DNA from: Polytrichum commune
Lineage: Eukaryota; Streptophyta; Polytrichopsida; Polytrichales; Polytrichaceae
Direction: 5' to 3'
Length of the DNA: 64,000 nucleotides
NCBI GenBank assembly: GCA_950295325.1
Contig: OX485804.1
Coordinates: forward strand, 5,456,001-5,520,000
The notes under the pieces were generated by a model that was given only the letters and a program-made list of their open reading frames with translations, had not been told where the DNA came from and did not search any database. The position numbers were made by a program, and so were the translations under genes. Position 1 is the stretch's first letter. Each line of letters begins with the position of its first letter. Shown in pieces: positions 44,653 through 56,858 of this stretch.

Positions 44653-46059
44653 AACGCAACTCACGTTCCTCATAGGAGCCATCAATTCTTTTTAGGATCT
44701 CTTGAAGAGTTGTAAAATTTTCTTTCTGGTTATGTAGATGCAAAAGTGAGCATATTGGTGGTCATCTTGAATTTGACCGTACCAGCTACTTTGGACTCTT
44801 TTCTTTGTTGCATTCAACCTTCAGGATTTCGACCCTCTCAGCTTGTCCTGATGAGATGTATGATGTCAGCTGCAATAGATGAATTTGGAACTTTAACCAT
44901 CGTATTCCATGGAATTGTATACCTTCTGTGATTGCTGCCCAGGTTGTGAAAAGGGACTGGTGTAATGGAGGATTTTCCTTTAACTCTTTTGGCTTTATTT
45001 CCAAAGTTAGCTTGCTGTTGCATTGTGGTTTTACATTTAAATATTCTGTTAGTTATGTGTTTGTCTACTAGATGATTTGTGAATTTTGATTTGAAGTCAC
45101 ACAAAAATTCCTTCGTATTTCACAATGTCGTGCATACTAACCTTGGCGATAAAAGTAGCTCCAGTGATGACTGCACAAGTAAGCTGGTTGTGGGCAAGGA
45201 CTATTAACTAGGAGCCTTATAAGGTATCATACCACCACCAAAATTGGTGATAATCAGTATTGAGTCTACAAGCATTCAATTACTTCAGTTTGGCCTGCTT
45301 CGTGTCTTTCTCAAACATAATGATAATTGTGAAGGAACAACTTACTCTACAATTCAATTTAACAACTTTTTCAACGTTGATGCAAGTGCTCAAATTCAAA
45401 ATGGCTAGTACTGGATTATGTCAGATTTGACATAGAATGTTTGTATGTGGAGAGTATGGTTTTCTTTTGACCAGATCTGGAAACTGTTTCTACTCGGGAA
45501 ATCAGAAGTAGGGATAATCCTGGGGTTTTTGGCTTCTCTTGTTGCACATTGATACTTCATGTGTAGGTAGGTCTCATTATAACATGACCCTGTTATTGGA
45601 ATTTGTAGTTTTTTCTTGGACAACCCTGCTACCTACACAAGTAAAAGTTAAGGTTTCCCTTAAAAGCAATCTTTAACTGCTTCCCAATTTGCTCTGTTAT
45701 TATTGCTCTCAAATTGCTTTCTGAATTTCCTTTTTATTATTGCTTTCTCTTTTAATTCTCTTACCAACGTGCCCACCACGTTGATTTGTATTCAGGGTGA
45801 CTTGATGTGCCATTAGGTCATCTCATTTTGAAAGAGAAGGCTGCCTGCTTGAATCTTTTGGAAGATTGAAGTGCGATCACTTGGTTTAGGGTTCCACCCA
45901 ACGTCTGCCTCGCCAATGCTGTGTATGTGCTCTTGGATGCTTCATAAAAATATAGGTCTTTCCTTCAATTTTCCTTGCGGCTTATTTATCTTTAACTTTC
46001 ATACATCTTATTGACTTTTGCTTCTACGGTTTTGCAATTTGATTATTAGATACGGTAGC
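44653..46059. other. Intergenic between the ankyrin-RCC1 and GAPN genes
   Basis: It holds the 3' UTR of the upstream gene and the promoter/5' UTR of GAPN, both on the plus strand. No further gene was recognised. Confidence 0.55.
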
Positions 46060-49000
46060 ATGGCGGGAAAGGGATTCTATAAAGACATCATTGAAGGTGA
46101 CACATATAAATACTATGCCAATGGCGAATGGAAGGTGTCGAGTTCGGGGAAATTTGTCCCCATCACCAACCCCTTCACTCTGCAGGTCCAGTTCAAAGTG
46201 CAATGTAAGTGCTACTGTCTCCCTCCCACGTCAATTTCAAGTCACGACATTCAGGAATTGTTACGATGTGGAGTTGTTTTTTCTGAGAGAAGTGTTTGTG
46301 TTGTTCCAAAGTTGATCAGTTCTTCAATGGCAGGATGGTTTTTTGTGAATATTTGTGCAATATTGAGTTACTCAATATTGTGATTTCATCAGGGAGAGAG
46401 TATGCCCTCCTCCTGAAGTTTCTTTAGGGTGAACCACAAATTCAAACATGGCATCCCACCTCATACAGGAAATTTCGTATGGTTAAGGAGATAGCTCACT
46501 AAATTCTTGAATGGTGTACAGAATCTCTTTCCTTGAAAATTAGGTTAAACCTAATTTGGTCTAATTGAATCTAAATGGACGAGTAGATAAGAATCAGGTT
46601 CATGACCCTTCGATGTATGTTAGTTATGTTCAATTTCCGAAATGTGAAACAGGATTGTCAATCAGACTTCCCTAAGTCTTCCACTAATTCTAATGTATCT
46701 AATGAACACTTTGACACAAAAGTGATGTCGACAATAACTATCTCTAACATCCTGAATTTTCGAGTGCTGACTGTAATCTTGACCATTCTTATAGAAGTAG
46801 ACCATGAATTATTGTTTCTTCTTCCATGATGCCAGGTCTCTGAAACAAGCCTGCATCCTCTTGCAACATGGCAATCCAGACGAATGTAAAATCATACTTT
46901 GCAATATAACTTAGGCGTTTGTATTGATATAAATGGCACTTTTGTACATGAAAGATTAACTGGAATCTCGTATTTGATGATTGTTTGCAGCCTGCACTCA
47001 GGACGAGGTGAACAAGTGTGTGGATCAATCCAAAGCTGCACAGAAGCTCTGGGCCAAGACACCTCTGTGGACTAGGGCAGAAAAACTTCACAAATTTGCT
47101 GCTATATTGAAAGCCCAGCAGAAACCCATTGCAGAGTGCCTTGTAGACGAAGTCGCCAAATGCTTCAAAGATGCTGTTACGGAGGTGAAACATGACAGCG
47201 CACGATTTTTTTTCTCATTACCTTTCTGTAAAGATGCAGTTTTGTTATCGAAACTTGCTCTTAACTGATATGATGCCATTCCATATGGACCAAGCCAGGG
47301 CATATATCTAGTTAACCTCATTATGTGAACCCTAAACTTTTCTGTGTTCCTTGAGCTCTCTATAAAGTGAGCTTTTTGTATGTCTTGGTAGACGAAGTTG
47401 CCAAATGCCTGAAGGAATGCCATCGCGGGAGTGAAACACAATGCCCGATATTCTTCTTGTTAATTTTCTGCAGAAATGTACTTTCATTATCGAAACTTGC
47501 TTTTAAATATGATGCTGTGCGAAGAAAAGAACCATCTGCCCCACATTCACCTGACCTTCTCTCATTAGTGCATAATTTCTGGATGGACATATTTATAGAC
47601 CAAGTCAGGGTATATCCTAGTTAATCTAGTTGCATGAACCCTAAACTTTTCTGTGTTTCTTGAGAGCTCTTATATGATTTGAGCTTTTTGTATGTCCAGG
47701 TGGTGCGCTCTGCTGATCTTGTTAAGTATGCGGCAGAGGAGGGAATTAGGATTCTCGCTCAGGGGAGGTTCTTGGTTTCAGATTGCTTCCCAGGAAATGG
47801 CAGGAATAAATACTGCCTTGCTTCCAAGGTAGTGACGCTGTTGAGACAGAACCATTATGAAAGTATATATGTACATATGTTTTAGTTGTAATTGATCAGC
47901 CTGAGAAAAGTGGCTTGTGAAAGTTACAGATTCCTCTTGGTGTGGTTCTTGCAATCCCTCCATTCAACTATCCTGTGAATCTTGCTGTGTCCAAGATTGC
48001 TCCAGCCTTGATTGCAGGAAATTCAGTTGTACTCAAGCCTCCCACTCAGGTAATGCTGAACCTATTTACATAACTTTTGTGCCACCAAGTAAATTAGGAG
48101 TGGAGCAGTCACTGTCAATTATATTGCGTCATGTTAAGTTAAGTGGGCCTTAAATGAACACTTTCAGCTCTGCGCACACTTTTTGTAGGATATGGAACAA
48201 AGTCAGTGTGAGACGATTACCAAATTTATATAGCGCCTATAGCATTTTCCTCATAGTTTTGGAAGCTAATGTGATTAATTTATTTTCTGTCAAAGTGAAG
48301 ATCCTCTTTTTCATTAAATGATCATATAGGCCCCCCCAATTATGTTGATTGTTGAGTCTAGAATGGTAAGAAATTTTGAGCATGTAGTCCAATCTTCATC
48401 AAACACAGGTCTTTTTGGTGTCCATTCTTAGATCCACACCTAACCATACATCACTCAAATATAGGTGCCCACTTAAGATCAGTAACCGAATTAGGCTCAC
48501 TTACCTTAATGGAAATGACGAGTATTTGCACTTCCATTTCTTTCCTGAGGATAATGGATTGCAGCCATCTAGGGTGTCATTTGATTGTGGGCACGCAATT
48601 ATTAGGGTGGTTAGACGGGAAAACTCAAGAGATTAGCATTTGTTTTTCTTAAATTTATGAACCCCTTGATGAGGTCAAGTCCCATATATATTGGAGGAAA
48701 TTGCTTAACATGTGTATTACAATGCAGGGAGCAGTCTCATGCTTGCACATGGTGCACTGCTTTCATATGGCAGGCTTCCCAAACGGGTTGATTTGCGCAG
48801 TAACTGGGAAGGGTTCTGAAATTGGAGACCTGCTCACCACGCATCCCGGAATCAATTGCATAAGGTAATGTTACATTTTTGGAAATTTGTTGCTGATTTG
48901 CAGTTCCTTTGTGCTAGATGGAGGAGCACCTCAACACCTGTACTTATTATTATTTTTTGTCACAACACTAGGCTGTTGCAAGGTCTGTCTTATTTTGTAG

Positions 49001-52000
49001 TGGAATCTGAGTTGTGGTGACAGGTGAATAGGACCTTATTAGTGATAATGGTATGATGTACTTGTGGTGATTATGGTATAGTTTCACAGGAGGAGACACT
49101 GGCATAGCTATCTCAAGAAAGGCAGGAATGATTCCTCTTCAGATGGAACTTGGAGGCAAAGATACATGTCTTGTGCTTGAAGATGCTGATTTAGAACTGG
49201 CTGCAACCCACATCATCAAGGGAGGATTCTCTTACAGGTAGTGACACCTTATCATTTTATTGACACAATTGTTTCATTGAAAAAAGGATGTACCTTCTTC
49301 CATCCTGTCGTCCTGGTGAAAATTGAATACTGTTCCGATTTTGAATACCTTTTTAAATTTCAATGTGAACATTTAAAAATTTATGTTTCACCCTTTCAGA
49401 TTTGAAGTACTGTATGCAATGAGCTCTCTTTGATCATACTTCAGTTCATTCAATCACGAAAAGGCAGGGAGATAGGTCTGGTATGTAAGACTTGCCCAAA
49501 GTGAGATTAAGGTAAATGGGCCTAAAAAATAACGGTTTTAGTTCTGCACCCACTTCTCCTAGGACATTGAACACGCATCTAGGACAAGATGATTAGCAAA
49601 TCCAAATCGAGGCTATAGTCATTTTTCTCAAAATCTTCGAAGCTCAAATGAGTATCTTATTCATCATCAAAGTGGATATACTGTCTTTGTAACTGATCAT
49701 ATAGGTCGCCCGGATAATGTTGACTATCGAACTTAGAATAGTTAAACAAACTTTGAGCACATTGTCCATCTTCTTTTAGACACATGTGTTTCTGGTGTCT
49801 GATATTAGATCTACACCTAATTAATCACACAGCTTTTATCATAGGTGTCAAATTAAGCTAAGTGACCGAATAAAGCTTCTTGAAAATCTAAAGAGAAACC
49901 TACAAGCTGTAGTTTTTTCCCAAATTGCTGCAGTGGGCAACGGTGTACAGCAGTGAAGGTGATATGTGTGATGCAGTCAGTTGCCGATGATTTGGTGAAG
50001 AAAGTTGTCGAAAAGATGAACAAGCTGACAGTAGGCTACCCTAATGCTGATTGTGATATTACACCTGTGATCAGCGAGACGTCTGCGGAATTCATTCAAG
50101 GTTTAGTAGAAGATGCAAGAGACAAGGGAGCTAGGTTCCATCAGGTACACATTCTGCTACCCTAATCTGAAGCCACCCTGCCTGAAATTCGAAGGGGGCG
50201 GGGGGTTAACCAGTGTTCCACTAGAAAACCCAGTGCCATGAAAGATAGGTCCCATTTAATGTTTCAAAATAAAATCTCTGAGAGTATTAGAACATTTTAG
50301 GGTAATGAAAATCCATTTTCAAAATATGATAGACACAATCAAAGAATATTCACCAATTATGCGCATTACTTTGTAACCCTTCTGAGAATAGATCTTTATC
50401 TCATGTAGTTCATATCTCTACAAGGGAGTGACCCCTGTGCTGAATTCACAAGCGCCAATCCAAGACCTTGAGTGGTTGGGGCTCATCTCCACCTTGCAAG
50501 TGGTATGGGTTTCATTCTCCACTGAGCCATGCTACTATTACCTGCCATTGTCCACCCAATCGCTGTGGGGGTCACCTTAAAAGGTGTGGGCACCAAAGGG
50601 CACAATGAACTTAGTAAGGGAGGAACAATGTTAAATCAAGTTGTCCCAAGTACGGCTGCTAAAAGGAGTTCACCTCTGAATAGTCGCTATCCTTTGTCTG
50701 AACCCACATAATGTGGTCTGTAGGCCTTATTGACAGACTTGATGACAGTGAACATTGCAGTGACGCTCCAAATTTTAATGGTTCATCCACATTCAACTCA
50801 ATCATTGACAAAAGAGAATCGAATTTGCCAGCACTTGGTATTCCATGACCCTGTCAACTTTGAGATGATGTTTTTAGAGATGTTAATTCTAAATAGGAAC
50901 TCATACCACACAGGAATGGAAAAGAGAAGGAAATCTTATATGGCCACTCCTCATCGACAACGTGCGCCCAGATATGCGAATTGCATGGGAGGAGCCCTTT
51001 GGACCCGTGATTCCGGTCCTGCGGATCAAAACGGCTGAAGAAGGCATTAAGCACTGCAATACTAGTCACTTTGCACTTCAGGTACCCCACCTTCTCTTCA
51101 AATGAAACATGATCATTCTTTTTGGCATTGAATGAATTGAGATGAAGTAATGGCAAGGGTGTAGAAGTGTATTACTGAAGGGTCTGTCAAATTGATGTTT
51201 CTTCTTAGAATCCACATGAGGTTATTGGAAGCTTAATAACTAGCACACTATGGGATGGTTGAAACTCGAATGTCAATTTAAGCTGTATATCTCCCAGGTG
51301 TGTTTGCGATAAAGGTCAAATTTACCAGACAGGCAGATCTGCTGAAACTTAAGGTCATTGGGCTAAAATGGACACCTCTAGCTCTGCACACACGTCATTT
51401 ATGATAATAAACATGCGCTTAGGATGAGATGATTCGCAAATACAAAGAGAGGCCGGAGCCAAAGTCCTTATGATTCTTAGAGGTCATAGGAACATATTAT
51501 TCATTACCAAAGTAAGGATTCTCTTTCTCCTTGAATGATCATAAAGCCCCCCCAATTATGTTGACTATTGAATCCAATCTTGAGCATGTAGTCCAATCTC
51601 TTTTAAACACATATCTTTTTGGTGTTCATTCTTAGATCCACACCTCACCACACACCACTCAAATGTGGGTGTCTGATTAAGATAAACAACCAAATTAGGC
51701 CCGCCCATCTTAGTTCTAGCAACAAACCAACCGTACAAGAATTTTTGAAGTCCCAGTTCTTTCAGAGCAAATGCCTATGTGTCTACACCTCCCTGTGAAT
51801 AAGAGCAAGTTTTTGTAATGGTGGTCAAGCAGGGATGCATCTTCACTAAAAACATTGACAAGGCTATCATGTTGAGTGATGCCATGGAATCTGGAACTAT
51901 TCAAATCAATGCTGCACCTGCACGAGGACCCGACCATTTTCCATTCCAGGTATACCACTATTTATAATTAGACTTTGTTTTTGGCAAGAACATGATCCCT

Positions 52001-52543
52001 GAATGTTGTCTATCAATCACTTCTTCGCCACTTGTTTGATTGTAGCCTGCATCTCCAAATGCAAGTGGACAGCGTTTAATGTTGTGCAAGTGTGTTACAT
52101 ACCCCTTCAGGATTTATTATCCTTGCAGTGGTAATTGAACTTAGCTAATAATTAAATTCTTAGCAATTTCAGTTTGTGACCAGTTCTGGACATTGATTCA
52201 ACCCACATTTCATCCTTATATGTTGCAACTATTAAACATCGTAAATATCAACCCTATGTTTGGTGGGCATTGACGTGGTGTCGTAATTTGATGTGATTGA
52301 ATTAATGTGAAATCAGTGCTAGTATATATGGATCTAAAGGTTTGTGATGGGCATCCAACTTGATATATCAATTTGCAGGAAACTGGGTCTGTTGGATACC
52401 TTAAGCTTTATTTTATTTTGGTGATGTAGGGCCTGCGTGACAGTGGCATAGGCTCGCAAGGAATTACAAACACCATAAACATGATGACTAAAACCAAAAG
52501 TACCGTCATCAACCTGCCAGAAGAATCGTACACCACAGGTTGA
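46060..52543 (+). CDS. GAPN: Non-phosphorylating NADP-dependent glyceraldehyde-3-phosphate dehydrogenase
   Basis: A cytosolic ALDH11-family enzyme that oxidises glyceraldehyde 3-phosphate to 3-phosphoglycerate and yields NADPH. Exons: 46060-46204, 46991-47184, 47700-47828, 47930-48049, 48728-48864, 49082-49237, 49934-50144, 50914-51081, 51833-51949 and 52430-52543. All sites are GT-AG, the frame is continuous, and it encodes 496 residues, the usual plant length. Motifs in order are [60 protein letters not shown] (general-base Glu), [10 protein letters not shown] (catalytic Cys, about residue 298), [14 protein letters not shown] and [11 protein letters not shown]. The exon 1/2 junction completes a Ser codon in KVQSCTQDE. 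Introns 4, 6 and 8 contain members of one MITE-like family, and intron 2 holds a duplicated exon 2 fragment. The open frame upstream of the ATG at 46018 is ignored, because MAGKGFY matches the family start. Confidence 0.97.
47143..47699 (+). repeat. Tandem duplication of exon 2 tail plus intron in GAPN
   Basis: Copy A (about 47143-47387) holds the real exon 2 end and following intron. Copy B (about 47388-47699) repeats it: GTAGACGAAGT.GCCAAATGC, GAGTGAAAC, TATCGAAACTTGCT, CCCTAAACTTTTCTGTGTT, GCTTTTTGTATGTC. In copy B the exon part ([11 protein letters not shown]) is frame-shifted, and its donor-equivalent GAGGTG is GGAGTG. The functional exon 3 acceptor (CCAG at 47699) is the end of copy B; the equivalent position in copy A reads CTTG. 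The exon relic is therefore buried in intron 2. Confidence 0.85.
48134..48509 (+). mobile_element. MITE-like dispersed repeat in GAPN intron 4
   Basis: About 376 bp. The start TTAAGTTAAGTGGGCCTTAA and the end GGCTCACTTACCTTAA are imperfect inverted repeats. The body carries ATTATGTTGATTGTTGAGTC, GCATGTAGTCCAATCTTC and TTAGATCCACACCTAACCA. No ORF. Confidence 0.75.
49507..49877 (+). mobile_element. MITE-like dispersed repeat in GAPN intron 6
   Basis: It starts TTAAGGTAAATGGGCCTAA. The body matches the copies in introns 4 and 8 (CACCCACTTCTCCTAGGACA, AGATGATTAGCAAATCCAAA, TAATGTTGACTATCGA). The right end is eroded (GTGACCGAATAAAGC), so the inverted repeat is lost on that side. Confidence 0.75.
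51348..51713 (+). mobile_element. MITE-like dispersed repeat in GAPN intron 8
   Basis: About 366 bp from CTTAAGGTCATTGGGCTAA to TTAGGCCCGCCCATCTTAG, imperfect TIRs of the same family. The body includes ATTATGTTGACTATTGA, GCATGTAGTCCAATCTC and TTAGATCCACACCTCACCA. Confidence 0.77.
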
Positions 52544-55196
52544 ACAATATTTTTGCAAGAATTCTTGATTGGTGTTATGGACTGAATTTCAAGGGACAAA
52601 AGTATCTGATGGCTAGCCATGGCTGCTATAAGCAGTCAGCCCTCCACATCTCTAGTTATATCTCTAGTTATATCTCTCTTTGTTTACTGAAACAAGATGT
52701 CGGTTGGAGACTCAGAATTTTTATTGATATCCTCCAATGTACAGAATCGAGGGGGAAATGCAACATGTAGGTGGTCTACACATTTGCCTTAGGTGTAACA
52801 TAGCTAGTAGTTTGCTCAAAGTTCAAAAACATGGCTCAAAGTTCAGAAAACTTTGTGAATGTAGAGGAAGGATCAAACAACCTGCATTATCATAGTCTTC
52901 TTTTCCCTTCAAGATCACGAAGAATCAACAATAAATACATTCTGGAATGTGAAGATTCATCTGGAACTATGCTACCGGCAGTTGCTGCACCACCTTCCGT
53001 GTGATGGAAATCTTGTACTGAAGTTCACAATATATCATTTATTATTTTTTTGTGGTGAGTCTCCCTAGAAATGAAAGAAGGAATCAAGGTACGGAATTGA
53101 TGCATAAGGTATGTGTGCCTAGCTAGTTTGGGGTTTAAATTTGACTTTAAGTACACATACATTGGCCAGAATCTGATCTCTGTATATCAAAAGTGATCAG
53201 ATCATTCGCGAAGCGTATGTCCACTTTCATTTATGGAACTTGATGCAGTCAATTGAAGGAGCGGAACCAATATGGGACCACTTCCACATATCCTGCATGT
53301 GCTTCGTAGACATAGTTTCCACACCCAAGATATGTTTGTTAGAATGTGGCAGACTATTCTTTTACTTAGTGTCTAACACCTAAGTAGGCACACATGAATG
53401 TCATGTTAAGCATATGTGAACCTAGAATAGGGCCTCCCTACACAATCTCTCTACAAATCATGAATATCTACATTTGGACTGGAGATCCCATGCGCATATG
53501 AAATCTAATCACAAATTCTTCACCAGCATCCTTCCTCATTTAAAAATGTTAACATGTGGAATCAGAAGTGCCCAAAGTAGACACACACACCTCACATCCT
53601 GTTGGCTTCAGAAGGCTTACCTGAGTTTTCTCTTTTCTTTTTTTCTTTTTTTTCTACTTGTTGGGGAGAACAAGAGGAGATTGTCACATACCAGAGTGCC
53701 TTGCACCCATCCAACATTAAAACATGACCCTTCATAAGTTTGTGGCGTATTCACCTCAAATGACTTTGAGCAGAGTGATCTGGGGACTTTGAATCTAATT
53801 CTAGTGTTGAATCAAGCAAAAACATTTACATTCAAGGTTTTTTATGTCGGATGAATGACAGGTTCGACCGCATGTAATAATTCCCTCTTCTTGTTTGTTT
53901 TCATCTAAAATATGAATAAAATTATACGAGGTTGGGGGGGGGGGGGAGTGGATAATGCTTTCCTTGAAACGTGGCCAAATTTAATTCTGAATTTTGTGGT
54001 TCACCAGTTTGGTTTGTGTTGACATTGTCATGGACGCAGGAGGGATCTTGAGGGCCTCAATTTCGTTTTAAAACAGAATTCTCATGTACAGAATATTCTA
54101 TATGTTCCATACATAGCATGCTTCCCAAGTTCCAGCCTTAATTTCTTGAGACCATTGGTTATCATGTCACCGCAATTCTGAACTGACCCATTTATAGAAT
54201 CCTGATCAACACAAACGATGGATCGTAGAGTACTGCGGCATCCGGAGAATTGAAATCGACCCAACTTGTTTAAATAGGCATATAAAACGTAATCAAGTCA
54301 CACCTATTCTGGACGATTTGGCAAGTTTGAGTGCTTAGCGTGATCCGATTTCATGTGTCGGTTATCTCGTTGGACTGACCTTTCAAAGTAGATTCAGGAG
54401 CTATATATGCAACTCATAAACATTTGAACCCTATCACAATTTATTTTACATAATTTTGAAGTCAGCATTTCAAACCATGTTGAGGTAACATAGGCGCATT
54501 GTCTACGCTATCCATCTTAGATCATAGGGGGTTAGGGGTAAAGGGGTAAAGGGTTTAACGTGATTTTAGGGTTGGGTCCACCTTCACATGGAAATGAATG
54601 CTTTTTAACTAACTTGATATGGCATAGATACTCACAACTTTGACAACGTCAAATTACAATTGACATGTGACACATGTTTACAATGCTTTATACATTGGCA
54701 TATTCGAGATCTTACCTATTTGGGAGCCTCCAATCGCTTGTCTTTGTCATGTTATGTTGCACGAGGTCTTGTTGTGTGCATGCACATAGGTCATTCTAAG
54801 CCTCCATTTGGTTTTTATTTTTAAAAAAAATATTCAACATAATATACTTAGTGACCAGTATACCTTTCATCCATAATAGTTCACAAACCAAAATAAGTAC
54901 ACATATCTTTAAAATGTTATTAAAGGACAAACCCTGATACAACATATTGTCAAAAGTAAAATAAATAGTAATGATAATAGTAATAATATTAACTATATTT
55001 AGAAACTAGCAAATCCATGGCCCTACATAATGTTGGAGCCTCCACCTGTTGTCATCATAGTGTGTTGCAAGATGGACTTGTTGGCGGTGGACATAGATCA
55101 TGCTATGCCTCCACTCGATTTGTTTTGACTTTCTTGAAACCTTGTAACATAATAAGCTTTATGTCCATTATACCTTTGACGTTAGGTCCCTAGAAC
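52544..55196. other. Intergenic downstream of GAPN
   Basis: GAPN 3' UTR, then no recognised gene. A G13 run lies at 53934-53946 and a T-rich tract at about 53637-53653. Confidence 0.5.
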
Positions 55197-56433
55197 TTGA
55201 GTATCACAAAGCACAAAATAAATAAATTAGGCACACCTCCCTTAAAAGTGTTTCAACCAAGGAGACACCCTTTTGTCAAAAGCATTACGGATAAAAACTC
55301 ACAACAAGAGTCTTCGTATCAACAACCTTTGAGTCGCGGCGAGTGCTTCCCTCCGTACACGAGGTTCGGCCGCAAAGGGCACGAGGCAAGCCCTTTATGG
55401 TCTCGTCTCGTCTTGGTTTCAAGACCTCGGCCCTAACTCCAAGAGCCAATGTTTGTATGTCTCAATAAACCGGACACAACACAAAAAGCGACATATGACT
55501 TGTGCAACAAAAACCTTTGGAGAGATGCAAGCTTACCGACCACATTATAAGTAGGTTCACTTATGTGTCCCCCCCCCCCCCTCCCCCCCCCCCACCCGAA
55601 CATCATAAGCTTGACGTATTCCCAACATCATCATAAACGGGGAGGGATATAGCACCCATTTTGTACGTGTTATGTCTTGCACTCCTAGATGGCGGGCATC
55701 ATAAACCCGCCCCCCGTGGTGGGAATTTAGATATATAGATCATGACACCCGAATTGTGCAAGTGGCACCCAAATCTCTACATAGTGCCTACGAATCCCCA
55801 AACACCCACAATGATGCGTCTCGTAACCATAACCCGTGCCCAAGAGTACCAAATAATTGAGCAAGCTATATCTTCCGAGATCTCCCAAAGATTTTTTTGT
55901 GCCACGACGTGAGCTCCACCAATAATCCCATGGGTTTAAAATATACCGACCCCCCCCCCCCCCTTCCCCTTCCCCTTCTCCCTCTTAGCTCGCACCAAGA
56001 AGACCAATCCAAACCCCGTTTGGCTTCAATCCCACTTTTTAAAAGTGCCAAGATGGATGCATTGGAGGACAAAAGCAAGTTTTCTAGTGACTATAATACC
56101 ATATTTCGAAGGCCTTTGGCTTGCACGACAAGCTTCCGAGAACGATGCCATTACGATGACCCGCTTTGCAATGCGATGCGAAGGCGGGCATTGACATGTG
56201 TTGGAGGGCGAGGTGCTTGGAAACTCCACCAACTCGATCATGGCCGAGCTGCCTTGCGGAGGGTGCCTCCCAATAACTTACACATATATTTTGTGGTTGG
56301 GTTGATGGAGAATCATCCATTTTGGAATCGGCATTATTCTTGCCTGCATTCAAGGGCCAAAAGGCAGAGCTGTACCCATGAATTCGGGTGATTTTTGATG
56401 CATATATACACAAGGGTTGACACTATAGAGGAC
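55197..56433. other. Degenerate repeat region with poly-C tracts; possible gag zinc-knuckle relic
   Basis: The plus frame near 55345-55400 reads FGRKGHEAS, which resembles the core of a retroelement CCHC zinc knuckle, though the Cys pattern is lost. C13-T-C11 lies at 55569-55593 and C14 at 55950-55963. The 164-codon frame at 55897-56391 matches nothing I know and overlaps the poly-C tract. Confidence 0.3.
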
Positions 56434-56858
56434 CTTGAAGGGTGCATAACATTATTAAGGAGTCAGCGGGCATGCGTTCGTTCATGTGGGCCCTGAGAAT
56501 ATAACCATGGGATGCCACTGCTAGTGCATATGAAAGGTGTATCTTTTCCTTAAAAAATCAAGTTGTTTAGTAGATGTATTCCACTACACCGTTTATGATG
56601 TTTAGTGTCACTTCTTATTCAGATTTACACAATGCAATAAGTTCTTGAAGGGTGCATAACATTGTTAAGCAGTTTGCGTTCGTTCATGTGGGTCCCGAGA
56701 ATATAACCGTGGGATGTCATGGCTAGTGCAGATTAAAGGTGTATCCTTTTCAAAAATAAAAATAAAAATAACCAAGGTGCTTATTAGATGTATTCCACAA
56801 CATCGTTTATGATGTTTAGTGTCACTTATTATTCGGATTTACACAATGCAATAATTTC
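56434..56858. repeat. 210-bp tandem duplication, two copies
   Basis: CTTGAAGGGTGCATAACATT starts at 56434 and again at 56644. Both copies continue with GCGTTCGTTCATGTGGG, GAGAATATAACC, TTTATGATGTTTAGTGTCAC and end ACACAATGCAATAA. The second copy has gained an AAATA-rich insertion near 56750. Confidence 0.92.

Noticed and set aside
55897-56391. 164-codon plus-strand frame
   Set aside because: It begins in a poly-C tract and contains no recognisable domain; its 3' part belongs to a dispersed repeat.
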